Source: PVC group bacterium
Lineage (GTDB): Bacteria; Verrucomicrobiota; Kiritimatiellia; CAIKKV01; CAITUY01
Length of the DNA stretch: 64,000 nucleotides
Assembly: GCA_945870225.1 (NCBI GenBank)
Contig: CAMBRF010000002.1
Coordinates: forward strand, 112,928-176,927
Direction: 5' to 3'
The notes under the pieces: generated by a model
Told to the model about the DNA's origin: nothing
Database searches by the model: none
The model's input: only the letters and a program-made list of their open reading frames with translations
Shown: piece after piece, positions 1 to 9,926 of the stretch
Position numbering within the stretch: position 1 is the first letter of the stretch
How the letters are laid out: each line of letters opens with the position of its first letter
Position numbers and translations under genes: made by a program

Positions 1-378
1 AACCCCGCCGGCTTTTACTATGGCATCCAGCACGGGAGAAAAGGCCCGCTTTTCAATCATCTCATCGCATTTGAATAGCACATTCCGGTCGTCACCGGTC
101 TTGTCCTTCAACGTGGCCTCCAGCGAACTCTCCAGTTCATCCGCACCTGAAAACGCCTGGCCATTGAGATAGATGACCCCATCTACATCCATGGCCACGG
201 ATAATGATGAATCGGCCACCGTGGCCACATCCATCGCCTTGGGCGGCGTGAACAGAATCCCGTTCTCCTTGGCAAAATTACTGCACACCATGAAAAAAAT
301 CGTGAGCAGAAAAGCGATGTCGCCCATGCTGGCGGTGGGCACCGTGATGGGCGTCCGCTGTTTCTTGCGCCGCTTCAC
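1..378 (-). CDS. ExbD/TolR-family protein, 3' end beyond left edge
   Basis: Only the first 126 codons are present; the gene leaves the window at its left edge. GTG at 376-378 is taken as the start because a GGAAGG ribosome-binding site lies just upstream and the start overlaps the stop of the preceding exbD-like gene (GTGA). After a basic N-terminus comes one membrane helix (about residues 18-34, starting SMGDIAFLL) with Asp20 in the position of the proton-carrying aspartate of ExbD/TolR, then a periplasmic domain. It is the second of two ExbD-type genes behind one ExbB-type gene, so it probably forms part of an inner-membrane proton channel that energises an envelope process. Family assignment is firm; the process driven is unknown. 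Confidence 0.85.
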   Translation of the reverse strand, partial: MKRRKKQRTPITVPTASMGDIAFLLTIFFMVCSNFAKENGILFTPPKAMDVATVADSSLSVAMDVDGVIYLNGQAFSGADELESSLEATLKDKTGDDRNVLFKCDEMIEKRAFSPVLDAIVKAGGV

Positions 379-794
379 TTGCCTTCCTCCTCGGTCAAAA
401 TGCCAATCACCCCGCCCACCGAACTGATGCAGGCCATCACCTCGAAATACTGCTGGTAATTAATGCTGCCCTCGGCATCCAGCAGAATAACCCGCTCGTT
501 ATTGCTTTTCGTCTCGAGCTTGAGTCCCGCCAACCGCTCCCTCAGTTCATCCATCGTAATGCCCTTGTCATCGAGCGTGATGGCGCCGCCATTGAGCGCC
601 ACGGTGGGAGTCTTCTCGGTTTGTTGAGTCTTCGCCTGCGTCTTTTCGCCGGAAGGCAATTCCGTCTTGAACCCGGCCAAACGCTGAATCGACGTCGTCA
701 AAATGAAAAAAATAATGAGCAGGAAGGCCACATCCGACAAGGAGTCGGTCGGCACCTCCGTCTCACGTTTTTTCTTGCGTCGATCCAGGCCCAT
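375..794 (-). CDS. ExbD/TolR-family biopolymer transport protein
   Basis: A 139-residue protein of normal ExbD length. It has a basic cytoplasmic N-terminus (RRKKKR), one membrane helix at about residues 19-36 (SLSDVAFLLIIFFILT) with the conserved aspartate at position 21, and a periplasmic domain. ExbD/TolR proteins pair with ExbB/TolQ to turn proton flow into force on envelope partners. It lies 13 bases downstream of the exbB-like gene and overlaps a second exbD-like gene by four bases, so the three are surely co-transcribed. The two ExbD copies differ in their periplasmic halves, which suggests a mixed dimer rather than a recent duplication (inference). No TonB or TolA gene is visible, though it could lie beyond the left edge. 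Confidence 0.9.
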   Translation of the reverse strand: MGLDRRKKKRETEVPTDSLSDVAFLLIIFFILTTSIQRLAGFKTELPSGEKTQAKTQQTEKTPTVALNGGAITLDDKGITMDELRERLAGLKLETKSNNERVILLDAEGSINYQQYFEVMACISSVGGVIGILTEEEGK

Positions 795-807
795 GCAGTC
801 TCTCCGT

Positions 808-1461
808 TCAGGCGTCGGGTTCCGAATGCCGGATGGTCACAAAGTCGAGCAGTTCCGCGCCCGCCTCGATGACTTCCAACTCGATCTGCTCTGTGCGTGA
901 AGTGAAGTAATGGAAGGGGATAACGGCACCCATTGCGATCAGCAGTCCGGCGGCGGTCGTGATGAGCGCCTCGGCAATACCCGAGGCCACCACCCCGCCC
1001 TGCAGCGTACCTGCGCCGGCAATGGCGTTGAACGACTTGATCATACCCGTAACGGTACCCGTCATCCCGAACAGGGGCGCCGAACTGCCGATGAACGACA
1101 GAATATTCATCCGCTTTTCAACCGCGCTCATGGCTTGATGGGTGTAGTCCTCCATGGCATCCTGAACCACGGCGCGCAAGGCATCGACGCGCTTGGTGAC
1201 CATCCGGTGCTTGGCATAGGACTGCAGGCCCGCCGTCAATACGGCCGAGACGGGACCGGGTGTGCTGAAGCACAGGTTAATGGCTTCATCGACCCGGTCC
1301 TCCCTCAACAGGGCCAGCACCTTGGCGCGCAGGGATCGGGTGTCGATCTTGCTATTCGCATGAAACGCCACGGCCCGATCGAACAGCACGGCCAAAGCCA
1401 GCATGCTCTCGATCATGAGAGGAATCATTAACGGACCACCACCGATTAGAATCTCCAACAT
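808..1461 (-). CDS. ExbB/TolQ/MotA-family proton channel protein
   Basis: A 217-residue inner-membrane protein with three hydrophobic segments: about residues 5-27, 118-150 (containing GSSAPLFGMTGTVTGMI, the typical MotA/TolQ/ExbB signature) and 160-187 (EALITTAAGLLIAMGAVI). The long loop between the first two is cytoplasmic and basic. Such proteins form the pentameric channel around an ExbD/TolR dimer. The gene follows the small unknown gene at 1471-1872 with a 9-base gap and precedes two exbD-type genes, giving a one-ExbB plus two-ExbD set. That stoichiometry is seen in the AglR-AglQ-AglS gliding motor of Myxococcus as well as in several Exb systems; which it resembles in function cannot be decided from sequence. 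Confidence 0.92.
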   Translation of the reverse strand: MLEILIGGGPLMIPLMIESMLALAVLFDRAVAFHANSKIDTRSLRAKVLALLREDRVDEAINLCFSTPGPVSAVLTAGLQSYAKHRMVTKRVDALRAVVQDAMEDYTHQAMSAVEKRMNILSFIGSSAPLFGMTGTVTGMIKSFNAIAGAGTLQGGVVASGIAEALITTAAGLLIAMGAVIPFHYFTSRTEQIELEVIEAGAELLDFVTIRHSEPDA

Positions 1462-1470
1462 AGGTCACAC

Positions 1471-1872
1471 TCACTTTCGAATTTGAGACAACACCTGTCC
1501 CGCCTCAACCGGGGACAAAACCAATTTCTTCAACGACAACGACGGTGCCGGTTCCAACACCAGTTCACCCGTAACAACATTGTACTGGGCCTCCCCCAGG
1601 TCCTCCATGGCCGCCCTTTCGACGAAGGGCCGCTCCCCATGGGCCAGCAACACAATCTCCGTCTCGAAAACAGCCATCCAGACCCGCGCCTTCCGAAACC
1701 ACCACCCCACATCCTTCCGTGTTCCCGTGGACCCCAACCAGAGCAGGGGGCGCCCCTCCATCAGTCCGTCCAATAGTTGCCGAACCCCTTTGGACAGTCC
1801 CGCCAAAGCCACGCCGGGATCAGACGGCAGGCCGGCGACCGGCGAAGGAAGCTGTTCAGGAAATCGACGCAT
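1471..1872 (-). CDS. hypothetical protein in TPR-Exb operon
   Basis: A 133-residue protein I do not recognise. It has no signal peptide or membrane segment, so it is probably cytoplasmic. The middle is hydrophobic and strand-rich with several Trp (LLWLGSTGTRKDVGWWFRKA), and the C-terminus has a short repetitive stretch SLSLKKLVLSPVEAGQVL. It sits 17 bases after the giant TPR gene and 9 bases before the exbB-like gene, in the same orientation, so it is part of the operon and may be a cytosolic regulator or assembly factor of the motor (inference). The start ATG at 1870-1872 is not confirmed by a strong ribosome-binding site. Confidence 0.65.
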   Translation of the reverse strand: MRRFPEQLPSPVAGLPSDPGVALAGLSKGVRQLLDGLMEGRPLLWLGSTGTRKDVGWWFRKARVWMAVFETEIVLLAHGERPFVERAAMEDLGEAQYNVVTGELVLEPAPSLSLKKLVLSPVEAGQVLSQIRK

Positions 1873-1889
1873 GGCATATCACCCGACGA

Positions 1890-4800
1890 CTACTTTTCCT
1901 CATTGGCTTCGATCGAGGCCAACGCCGCCTCGCTGAGACGCCCACGGGCATACTTGGCCCAGGTTGTTTCGGGATAGTCCCATGTCAACTTTTTCAGCAT
2001 GCGGTACGCATTAACGAAGTCCTTTTTCTTGATGTAGCAATCCCCGCTCCAGTACATGGACTGGGCAATAAGGTCGCTGCTGGCCTTCTTGGCCTCGATC
2101 ACCGATCCGAACACCGCGATCGCCTGATCCAGTTCTTCGGCGCGGATCCAGCACTGGGCCGAAAGTACAATCGTCTTCCCAGCCAGTTGGTGATCGGGGA
2201 ACCTGACAGACAACCGCGAAAAGACCTGAGCGGCGGTTTTAAACATGTCGAGCATCTGCCGTCTGGCTTTTTCCTTCTTCACGATATCCGTCTCGGCATT
2301 GGTCTTATCCTGACATTCCTTGCCGCGCACCATGAAATACTGCCCGAGCCGGGCGATGGTCTCAGCCACCAGTTCGTTGTCAGGATACCGGTACGAGAGC
2401 TTCACGTACTCCTCGCAAGCCTGTTCAAGCTCGCCCAGTTTCTCGAAGGCCAACGCCTTCTTAAACTGGGATTTGGGCGCATAAGGGCTGCTTGAATAAT
2501 TGGAAACCAAGTCGCTGAAGCGGGTGACCGCCTCCATGTAGCGCTGTTTCTTCGCCTCGGGATCCTGAAGTTCCTCGGCGTATTCCAGGGACAGGTTCGC
2601 CAGCAGATAGTCGGCGTGGGCGCGTTCTTCCGTTTCCGGGTAGTCGCGGATGGCCTCCTCCAGCAGTTTCTTGCCCTGGGCAATTTCGAGCCGTGAGAGT
2701 TCCTCCTGCTTCAGCTCGCGATGTTTCTTGGCGAGTTCGAAGTAGGCCTCGGCAATCGTGAACTGGGTTTGAACCGCCACTTCGGGATCCGTGAACCGCT
2801 TGGTGAACGGCAATACGGTTCCATCAGCTCCCTGACGGATCTGGACCGTGCGAACCATGGGCCGCCCGCCCACAGCAGCCTGATAGCTCATATTCACCGT
2901 TTCGCCATAGTTGACCGGCACAACATCCGGAGGCAAGGCATTGCTGGTGGTGCCTGAATAGGTGGCCAGGAAACTGCCCTTGAACGTGCCCGAGTGCGCA
3001 AACGTTTCAACCAGTGACAGAGACTGCGTCACGCTTCCACCCAACACCGGAATCTTCACCGTAATGGCGTCCTTTTTGCTGGAGACATCGCGCAAGGGAT
3101 CGACAATGCGCAGATAGACACGTTCCCCGACATAAAGGGTCCGCAACGGCTCCTGATAGCGCTGATCCATGACATCGAAGAACGCATTTGCACTCAACAC
3201 AACACCGCGCGTCAGCCAGCGGGTCGCCTGATTGGTCTCCCCGGGAAGTTCATACGCCACGGTAATCTCGTCGTCCGGGCGAATGGTCAGTATCGGCCGG
3301 GGCACTTTGCGGGACAAGTAAGCCGTCCGCCCCTCTTCATTGACATAGGATGCACTAATCACACCTGTTTGCTCATTTTTATCCAGATTGCCTGCCTCCG
3401 CACTGCCCCCCCCCTCGCCGAGTTGCATCGGAATGACGAACGTAAACCGGCCGTCGTCCAACGCCTCCAGGCCGTTCGTATTCCCGCGAACCATCACCGC
3501 CTGGTACCCTGGCGGTGGATCAATGGCTCCTGCCTCTCCGGTCGGAAATTCATATTTCAAAGTTCCCGGGAGAGTTTCATCAAAGGCGTTTGTCTGATCC
3601 CGCCCAGCCTGCTTGAGCGCCGAAGACGTCTGCACATAGAGGATACACGTGCTTAGGGGAGACAAGGCGATCGTCGGGTATTCAAGTTCTGCAATCAACG
3701 GGCAGCCAATGAAATTCGTGGCTATACAGCTGCTGTCCACCGTTACTGGACGGCTGGCGGTGAGCGACCTGATGATGGGCATGGTCTCGCCGCTGGCAAC
3801 GTCAGGCTTGTCGACGTTGGCCTTCAACTCTTCCGCATCCAGAAAACGGGAGGTGTAATTAAAGATCCGCAACTCGGGCTTGGTGGAAACCGTTTGCTCC
3901 ACCTGATAGGTACGGTACCACGGAATCCCATAATCGGTATTCTGCTCATCTACATAGGAGAGCACCACGTCGTCCCCGTCTTCGATCTTCAACTCCGACG
4001 GCCGCTGGGGTTCACCGCTGACAGGAAAGAACCTGCCGATAAAGACGCCTGAATGAGCACTGCTCTCAAGCGCCTCCAGCTCGATAGCCTTGCCCCGTGC
4101 CAGCCGTGCCGTAAACTTCAGTTTATCCTGGGCATCACTGACATCGCCATCCGAATCGGTGATGAGCACCGAGATCGCATCGCCGGCGCGAAAGCGACGC
4201 ATGGGGATATACCGGGCCTGGCGTCTACCTCTTTCGTCGACCCCCGAATCGACAAAGGCCGCATTGATTTTGGCGTTGTAAAAGGTGACGTTCATGAAGG
4301 CTTCGAGCACTTTCTTTTCCTTCGTCACAAAGCTCGGATCCTCGTAAATCACCGAGATGCGATCGCCCGGCACAATTTCCAGGGTCTGGTTCCGGCGCAG
4401 CATGAGAATATCATCCTTGGTCGGCAGCACCTTTATTCCTCCTGCACTGACCAGCGACAGGCGCCGGATTGAGGGGGCGTCGCCTTCGAAATCGGCGAGT
4501 CCGATTCGAATCAACCGGGCGGCGGTATTGGTCGCGAAAACAACGCTGAATGCGTTACTGGCACTGTCGGTGACAATTTTGGCGATCTGACTGACGAAAG
4601 CCGGGGCATTCTTAGGGCGGTTGATCGTCATGAACATCGCCGTCGGGCATCGAGCCATGAAGGGTTCCTCGGGAATGTCGCACTGCAATTCGAATTCCGG
4701 CTCGCTGCGGCGCTCAGCGGCGATGTAGAGGTCAAACTGATGCAATCCCTTTTCCAGGAGCATGGTGACTTCGAGCGGCTTACCCCTGTCCCCGGTCTTC

Positions 4801-7800
4801 CCGTCCAGGGTCAGAATATAGGAAACATCGGTCCGTTTGCCCTTTGTATCCACGCGGAAAGTGCGGCTCCGCCGTTCCGAAGCGTAGAACACACCCTGGA
4901 AATGGGCGACATACCGGCTCCCCTCGCCACTCGGGGCGAGATTCAGCCGGGCGTTCTGGCCTAACATATCGGTCCCGATTTTCCCGGAAAGCATACCGGG
5001 AAGATAGACCATCTCATTCCCATCCACCATATAATCGGAGCCCAGATATTGATTGAATGCGCTCAGCGTCACAAGTCGTCCGGCTTGACCGGAGTACTTG
5101 ACAAGCCGACAACGAAGATAGCCATCCCAATCGGGCATGACCTCCGGCCAGGTCGCCAGCGTGGTGAAGTCCTTGCCATTCATTGAGGTCTGCACGGATA
5201 ACCGCTTCAGGCGTCGACCCGGGACATCGGCTAGAATATTCAAACGCCCCAGCATCAAATTATTGTTAAGGTCTACCGTAAAGCTCTTGGGCCGTCGATT
5301 ATCGGCCAGGGCAACCCAAGGCGGATAGTTGCTGCCGGAAATGGCGAACGCCGGTTCATTGCCTTCTTCGGAATCAGAGGCAAAGGCCGTGGCGGCCGCC
5401 GAGGCCGTCTGAACCTTGCCTTCAAACACGCCGGAGTGCGTTTCGGTCTCCGTCAGAACCGCGCCTTCCACCAGGTCCCCGCTCGAGGTGACCACACGCA
5501 CTTTGATCTGGTCCTTGCCGGCCGTGATGCTCCGATCCGGATCCATCACCCGCACCGAAACAGGATTGCCGGGCTTGATCTCGTTATTGGCTCGCACGGA
5601 ACTGAGCGTCTTTCCTTCCGCCTCCGAAGTCTTGTCGATCACCAGCAACTGGCGCTGAAGTTCAAGCTCCTCCTGCTCCTCCCTGCTGAGGATCTTGCCG
5701 GAGGAGATGGATAGTTCGGCATCCGAGATGACATCGATCGTCGTAACGGTGTCATTCGTGATGCCGGCCGCCCGCTTGAACTGGTCCGAAAAACAATAAT
5801 TAACCTTGTCACGGCCCAGAACCTGAAGAATGTGGTCCCCTTTCACAAGCGGGGCCAAGGCGGTCTGCATTTCGCCCTGGAACTTGGTCTTGGAATCCCC
5901 AAAGGGCAGAAGCCTGAAGAACTCATCATCGCCCGACGCCGTCCAAACGCGCACTTCAATGTTGGCCATGCGGCCGACGACGTTCAGGTTGGGATCGTCA
6001 ATTTGAACCTTGAGAGGCTTCCCGGGAATGATCGTCATCCGATCCGTCGCCATGCCCACCGGCACATCTGTGGCTTCGATCAGCTTCTTCATCTTAAGGT
6101 TGATTTTACCCTCCAGAATGCGGGCATTGGCGTGATTCATGTTCAAGGCAAACACCTGATTGACGTAATCACGAGCGGCAGCGACGTCATCCAGTTCGAA
6201 TTTGATCAGGGCCAGTTGATAATTGCTCTCCGCCTGAAGCATCCGGTCCGAACGGCGGCGCAATTTCTCCAAACGCTCAATGGCCGAATCATAACGCTTG
6301 GCAATCCGGTCAATATCCGCAATCTTGATCTCCGCCAGGAGGGCGCCCTGTGTGTTCTCAAACTCATGCGCCACGGTAATCCGCTCATACTGGGAACGGG
6401 CGCGGGGATACTCCTGCCGGGCAAAGGCGATTCCGGCATACACCATCAGAAGACGCGCACGCACCTCCATGTCGAACCCCTGCGGAGTCGAGTCCACCCA
6501 TTGGATTAGGCGCTGAGCCAGTGTATCCGCCTGCTCATATTCACCCAATTCGATGTGCCGCTCCACCAGCCAGATTGAAAACTCGATGTCTAATTCCTTG
6601 AATTCTGACAAGGCGACTTCTTTGCCGGAGAGATATTGCTCCCAAGCCGTATCCAGTTTCCCTTCCATATAAGAGGCCTGCGCGGCGAAAATGGGATACC
6701 GCCGATCCGAACGATCGACCATGAGACTCCCTCCCAGCGTGCTCAAGGCCTTGGATTTGAGGGCCTTCAGGGCGGTGCGGGACTCTTCCTTGATCCGCCC
6801 TCCCATAATCTCAAGGCCAGCTGAACTGTAAACCCCCGCCAGATCTGCGAGCCCATTACCCATCGCCTCGGCGGAACAACCGGTAAGTTTTTCAGCGAAG
6901 GCCGGAACCGCCGCATCCCGGGCAATACGCCAGAACATCGGGATCATGGGGATCAGGTCTTTCGTCCTGCCCTTCGCCAGCAGGGAATCATTCATCACGC
7001 TGATGTATCTCCCGATGACGTTATCTACACCGGACGCAGGCATCCACCAACACTTTGCAAAACAGCGGGCCAGGACATCCCCCTCCGTATCGGTAAGGGC
7101 GACCGAAGACGGTCCCGCTTTCTCAAGCGTCACGACCTGCGGCAGATAAGGCAATGTGAAGGGCGAAGGCGCGCGGGCGGAACGATCCGCATACAACGTC
7201 AGCCTATCGAAGAAGGCTTGCCGTTCTTCAATCGAACGGACGGGCATGAGCGTCAGGGCCGAACGACCGGCAGACACCTCATCGAACCGGTTCGTACCGT
7301 AGGCCGCGTCCATCTTGGCCAGCATGACGGTGCGCACAGAATCCTCGGCGCCCAAAGCACGGGTAAATAACTCCCAGTATTGCGCGGCCGAGTAGCGCGC
7401 CGGTTGATCGTCGTACCCGAACGGCAACCGGGCAAACTGCCCCAGATGCGCCGCGACCGCATTGACCACCTTGCGCTGCTCATCGCGTCCATAACTCCAG
7501 TACGCCGCATCAACTACTCCGCCAGCTTTGCTGAACTCCTCGATGAACATGTCATCAAACCATCGTTCCACGGGGTATTTCTCAGCCAAAGTTGGGAACT
7601 CATTCCGAATCAAAGCCATATAACTGCATGTGGCGCTGGTGCTATAAACACGATACTCGGGATTCTTCTGGAATACCCGCTGGTCAATCAACTTGCTGAT
7701 CAGGTCCATATCCCGCGGCTCACTGAGGCGCACCCCGCGATACATGTTGAACAGTTCCGCATCGAACTTGCCCGAGGCCAGCCCGCTCTCGACCGCCTTC

Positions 7801-9926
7801 GCAAAGATACCGTTGAGCTTGACGCGCATCGCCTGATCCTGAGCCGAAGGAGTGATGGAGCCCAGGCCATAGCGCCACCCCGTCCGTCCCACGGGCAGGT
7901 TCCGCAGAATGAGGGACAGCCCGCGCCGCCCACCCTGGGAGGTGAGCACTCCAATTTGATCGGCCAGGATATCGCACTGGAAGTCAAAGGTGTCGAACCG
8001 GTCCAGACGGTTGACGGTCAGATACCCCAGCAGGGCCTCACCATAGGGGGTCTTTTTGACTTCATAGTCACGGATCGCCTGATACAGCGAACGTCCCGCC
8101 TGAACGTAGGCATCCCGATTCTTCTGGCGTACGGCCACCATGGCCTGGGCCAGACTCCGGCAGGTGGCGTTGGGCGCCTTGGCCGGATCCCCCGTTTCCA
8201 ATTCCGCCGCCTGTCTGAGAGCGGCCTCAATCGGCCCAACCAAGGCAACGCGCGGAGCCAGAGCGCTGATGACCGCAGGGTTATTCCCGCGCCGGGAAGC
8301 CTCATGCAGGCGCCGCGTCTCATCCGTCCATGACCTTACCTCCGCCCGAACCCGTTCAAACACCTTGCGCCGCTCTTCGGGGCTGTAGGGAACCCAATCC
8401 AGCAGGTGCAGTTGTTCCACAAACTTGCTCTTGTCGTCAGGTGTCGGCCCGCCCCATTTCCACATCCACACCAGGGCCAGACCCGCTCCATCCTGGGAAA
8501 AAACCGCCAGCGGACTCTTGAAATAATGATCCCGGGCAAACGCGACTATCACATCGAGCCCCGCATTCGCCGGCAGGGCGTTGGTCGTTGCGCGCGGCAT
8601 GAGGTTGTAAGCCGGCAGCAGCCTATTGCCAACAATGTCGGCATAATTATCCCCGCTCCCATACCAACTTTCATTCACGACGAGATATCTGACCGCTCCC
8701 CCGAAATCCGTAGAGGCGGCCAGGGAGTTGATGATCGCCGCCTCCGCGCTGCAAGCGCCCTCAAGGAATTGGGCCTGCGTCTTATAAACAGCCGGGTTCG
8801 CGCTCAGCGTGACGAGCGGAATCATCGTGCGAGCCGGTGATTTCTTAAAGAGTTCAACATGCCGTCCGCCCAAGGCCGCCCATTGGGACGGCGTGGCTAG
8901 CCGACTCAGCCCCCCCGACACATTCCAAGTGAGCAGAGTGGCGCGCTCGGAATCGGAAAGCTTTTCAAACGCAACCCGCTCGAAAAACGCCTGTTTCCGG
9001 GCAAGCTGCATGGCCCATACCACCTCCGAGGGAGCCTCCACCCCGCCCAGAAACGCGGTAAAGATATCACGCACCGTGGCATCCTTGGGGGCCACCTCCA
9101 CATAAGCCTGTGCCGCCGCCAGAACCCCGTCGAAATCCTTTTCAACGGCGGCTTGGTCCTTCCCGGCCGCACCTGAACGATAGGCCAGATTCTCGATCAG
9201 GAACTTGGCGCGAGCTGCGCGAATCGGACTGCCCCGGATCAGCGCCGGCAGCTGGCGCCCGGGAACGATCGCATCCGCATTCCCCGCCCCTGAGGAAAGC
9301 AGACGATCCAAAAAGCGGTCAACGTAAGGATAGATCATCCGCTCCTGATCGACAGGGCTTGCCTGGGTCAGAATAGACACCAGCCGCTTGGTCATCGCCC
9401 CCAGCTGCCGCTGTTCATAACACCGGTCCAGAAACCATTGGTCGTAAATCGTCGCCGCCCCGGGCGCTCGAATGCGATCCCCGTTTTCCAGCATGAACTG
9501 AAAGGCCACATCCGGCTGGATAATGTAATCCACCAGGATACGGTACAGGTCCGTGGCGGCCTGACTGGTTTCCGGCCCTGGCGCGGCCGTCTTAAGCATT
9601 TGCTTATAGCGCGCCACAGCGACCCGATAATCGCCCGACGCGCTGGCGTTTTCAGCCGCCAGCTTGAGCAGCCCCAGCGGAACATCAGCATGCTTCGCGA
9701 GATAAGACCGGACCACCGGGGTAACGGTCACGGGCCGCCCCAGTTCCTGGCCGAGCTGAAGCAGCTTCATCATCTCTTCAGCCGTCATGGCATCCGGGGA
9801 CTTCTGTCCTTTCACCAGCAACGTGGCAAAAGCGTCCTGCCCGGGGTCCGCCGACGGAGTCTGCGCCCGAACCGTCGCTCCCAGCGCAACGGCACAACAA
9901 AAGAGAATCATAAGCTTATTTTTCAT
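1890..9926 (-). CDS. giant exported TPR / beta-domain protein (2678 aa)
   Basis: An N-terminal signal peptide (KLMILFCCAVALGATVRAQ) directs this very large protein out of the cytoplasm. Helical TPR-like repeats cover roughly residues 30-320 and recur near 1150-1330 and from about 2385 to the C-terminus. The middle is beta-rich. A recurring domain ending in a motif such as ETETHSGVFEG appears near residues 1465-1500, 1925-1965 and 2275-2315, each preceded by an Asp-rich DPDRS/DSDGD/DPLRD segment; a PA14-like stretch lies near 1675-1745. The start overlaps the stop of the upstream TPR gene (ATGA). The mix of TPR scaffolds and surface-type beta domains suggests a periplasmic or cell-surface scaffold working with the ExbB/ExbD proteins encoded just downstream. 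Function unknown. Confidence 0.85.
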   Translation of the reverse strand: MKNKLMILFCCAVALGATVRAQTPSADPGQDAFATLLVKGQKSPDAMTAEEMMKLLQLGQELGRPVTVTPVVRSYLAKHADVPLGLLKLAAENASASGDYRVAVARYKQMLKTAAPGPETSQAATDLYRILVDYIIQPDVAFQFMLENGDRIRAPGAATIYDQWFLDRCYEQRQLGAMTKRLVSILTQASPVDQERMIYPYVDRFLDRLLSSGAGNADAIVPGRQLPALIRGSPIRAARAKFLIENLAYRSGAAGKDQAAVEKDFDGVLAAAQAYVEVAPKDATVRDIFTAFLGGVEAPSEVVWAMQLARKQAFFERVAFEKLSDSERATLLTWNVSGGLSRLATPSQWAALGGRHVELFKKSPARTMIPLVTLSANPAVYKTQAQFLEGACSAEAAIINSLAASTDFGGAVRYLVVNESWYGSGDNYADIVGNRLLPAYNLMPRATTNALPANAGLDVIVAFARDHYFKSPLAVFSQDGAGLALVWMWKWGGPTPDDKSKFVEQLHLLDWVPYSPEERRKVFERVRAEVRSWTDETRRLHEASRRGNNPAVISALAPRVALVGPIEAALRQAAELETGDPAKAPNATCRSLAQAMVAVRQKNRDAYVQAGRSLYQAIRDYEVKKTPYGEALLGYLTVNRLDRFDTFDFQCDILADQIGVLTSQGGRRGLSLILRNLPVGRTGWRYGLGSITPSAQDQAMRVKLNGIFAKAVESGLASGKFDAELFNMYRGVRLSEPRDMDLISKLIDQRVFQKNPEYRVYSTSATCSYMALIRNEFPTLAEKYPVERWFDDMFIEEFSKAGGVVDAAYWSYGRDEQRKVVNAVAAHLGQFARLPFGYDDQPARYSAAQYWELFTRALGAEDSVRTVMLAKMDAAYGTNRFDEVSAGRSALTLMPVRSIEERQAFFDRLTLYADRSARAPSPFTLPYLPQVVTLEKAGPSSVALTDTEGDVLARCFAKCWWMPASGVDNVIGRYISVMNDSLLAKGRTKDLIPMIPMFWRIARDAAVPAFAEKLTGCSAEAMGNGLADLAGVYSSAGLEIMGGRIKEESRTALKALKSKALSTLGGSLMVDRSDRRYPIFAAQASYMEGKLDTAWEQYLSGKEVALSEFKELDIEFSIWLVERHIELGEYEQADTLAQRLIQWVDSTPQGFDMEVRARLLMVYAGIAFARQEYPRARSQYERITVAHEFENTQGALLAEIKIADIDRIAKRYDSAIERLEKLRRRSDRMLQAESNYQLALIKFELDDVAAARDYVNQVFALNMNHANARILEGKINLKMKKLIEATDVPVGMATDRMTIIPGKPLKVQIDDPNLNVVGRMANIEVRVWTASGDDEFFRLLPFGDSKTKFQGEMQTALAPLVKGDHILQVLGRDKVNYCFSDQFKRAAGITNDTVTTIDVISDAELSISSGKILSREEQEELELQRQLLVIDKTSEAEGKTLSSVRANNEIKPGNPVSVRVMDPDRSITAGKDQIKVRVVTSSGDLVEGAVLTETETHSGVFEGKVQTASAAATAFASDSEEGNEPAFAISGSNYPPWVALADNRRPKSFTVDLNNNLMLGRLNILADVPGRRLKRLSVQTSMNGKDFTTLATWPEVMPDWDGYLRCRLVKYSGQAGRLVTLSAFNQYLGSDYMVDGNEMVYLPGMLSGKIGTDMLGQNARLNLAPSGEGSRYVAHFQGVFYASERRSRTFRVDTKGKRTDVSYILTLDGKTGDRGKPLEVTMLLEKGLHQFDLYIAAERRSEPEFELQCDIPEEPFMARCPTAMFMTINRPKNAPAFVSQIAKIVTDSASNAFSVVFATNTAARLIRIGLADFEGDAPSIRRLSLVSAGGIKVLPTKDDILMLRRNQTLEIVPGDRISVIYEDPSFVTKEKKVLEAFMNVTFYNAKINAAFVDSGVDERGRRQARYIPMRRFRAGDAISVLITDSDGDVSDAQDKLKFTARLARGKAIELEALESSAHSGVFIGRFFPVSGEPQRPSELKIEDGDDVVLSYVDEQNTDYGIPWYRTYQVEQTVSTKPELRIFNYTSRFLDAEELKANVDKPDVASGETMPIIRSLTASRPVTVDSSCIATNFIGCPLIAELEYPTIALSPLSTCILYVQTSSALKQAGRDQTNAFDETLPGTLKYEFPTGEAGAIDPPPGYQAVMVRGNTNGLEALDDGRFTFVIPMQLGEGGGSAEAGNLDKNEQTGVISASYVNEEGRTAYLSRKVPRPILTIRPDDEITVAYELPGETNQATRWLTRGVVLSANAFFDVMDQRYQEPLRTLYVGERVYLRIVDPLRDVSSKKDAITVKIPVLGGSVTQSLSLVETFAHSGTFKGSFLATYSGTTSNALPPDVVPVNYGETVNMSYQAAVGGRPMVRTVQIRQGADGTVLPFTKRFTDPEVAVQTQFTIAEAYFELAKKHRELKQEELSRLEIAQGKKLLEEAIRDYPETEERAHADYLLANLSLEYAEELQDPEAKKQRYMEAVTRFSDLVSNYSSSPYAPKSQFKKALAFEKLGELEQACEEYVKLSYRYPDNELVAETIARLGQYFMVRGKECQDKTNAETDIVKKEKARRQMLDMFKTAAQVFSRLSVRFPDHQLAGKTIVLSAQCWIRAEELDQAIAVFGSVIEAKKASSDLIAQSMYWSGDCYIKKKDFVNAYRMLKKLTWDYPETTWAKYARGRLSEAALASIEANEEK

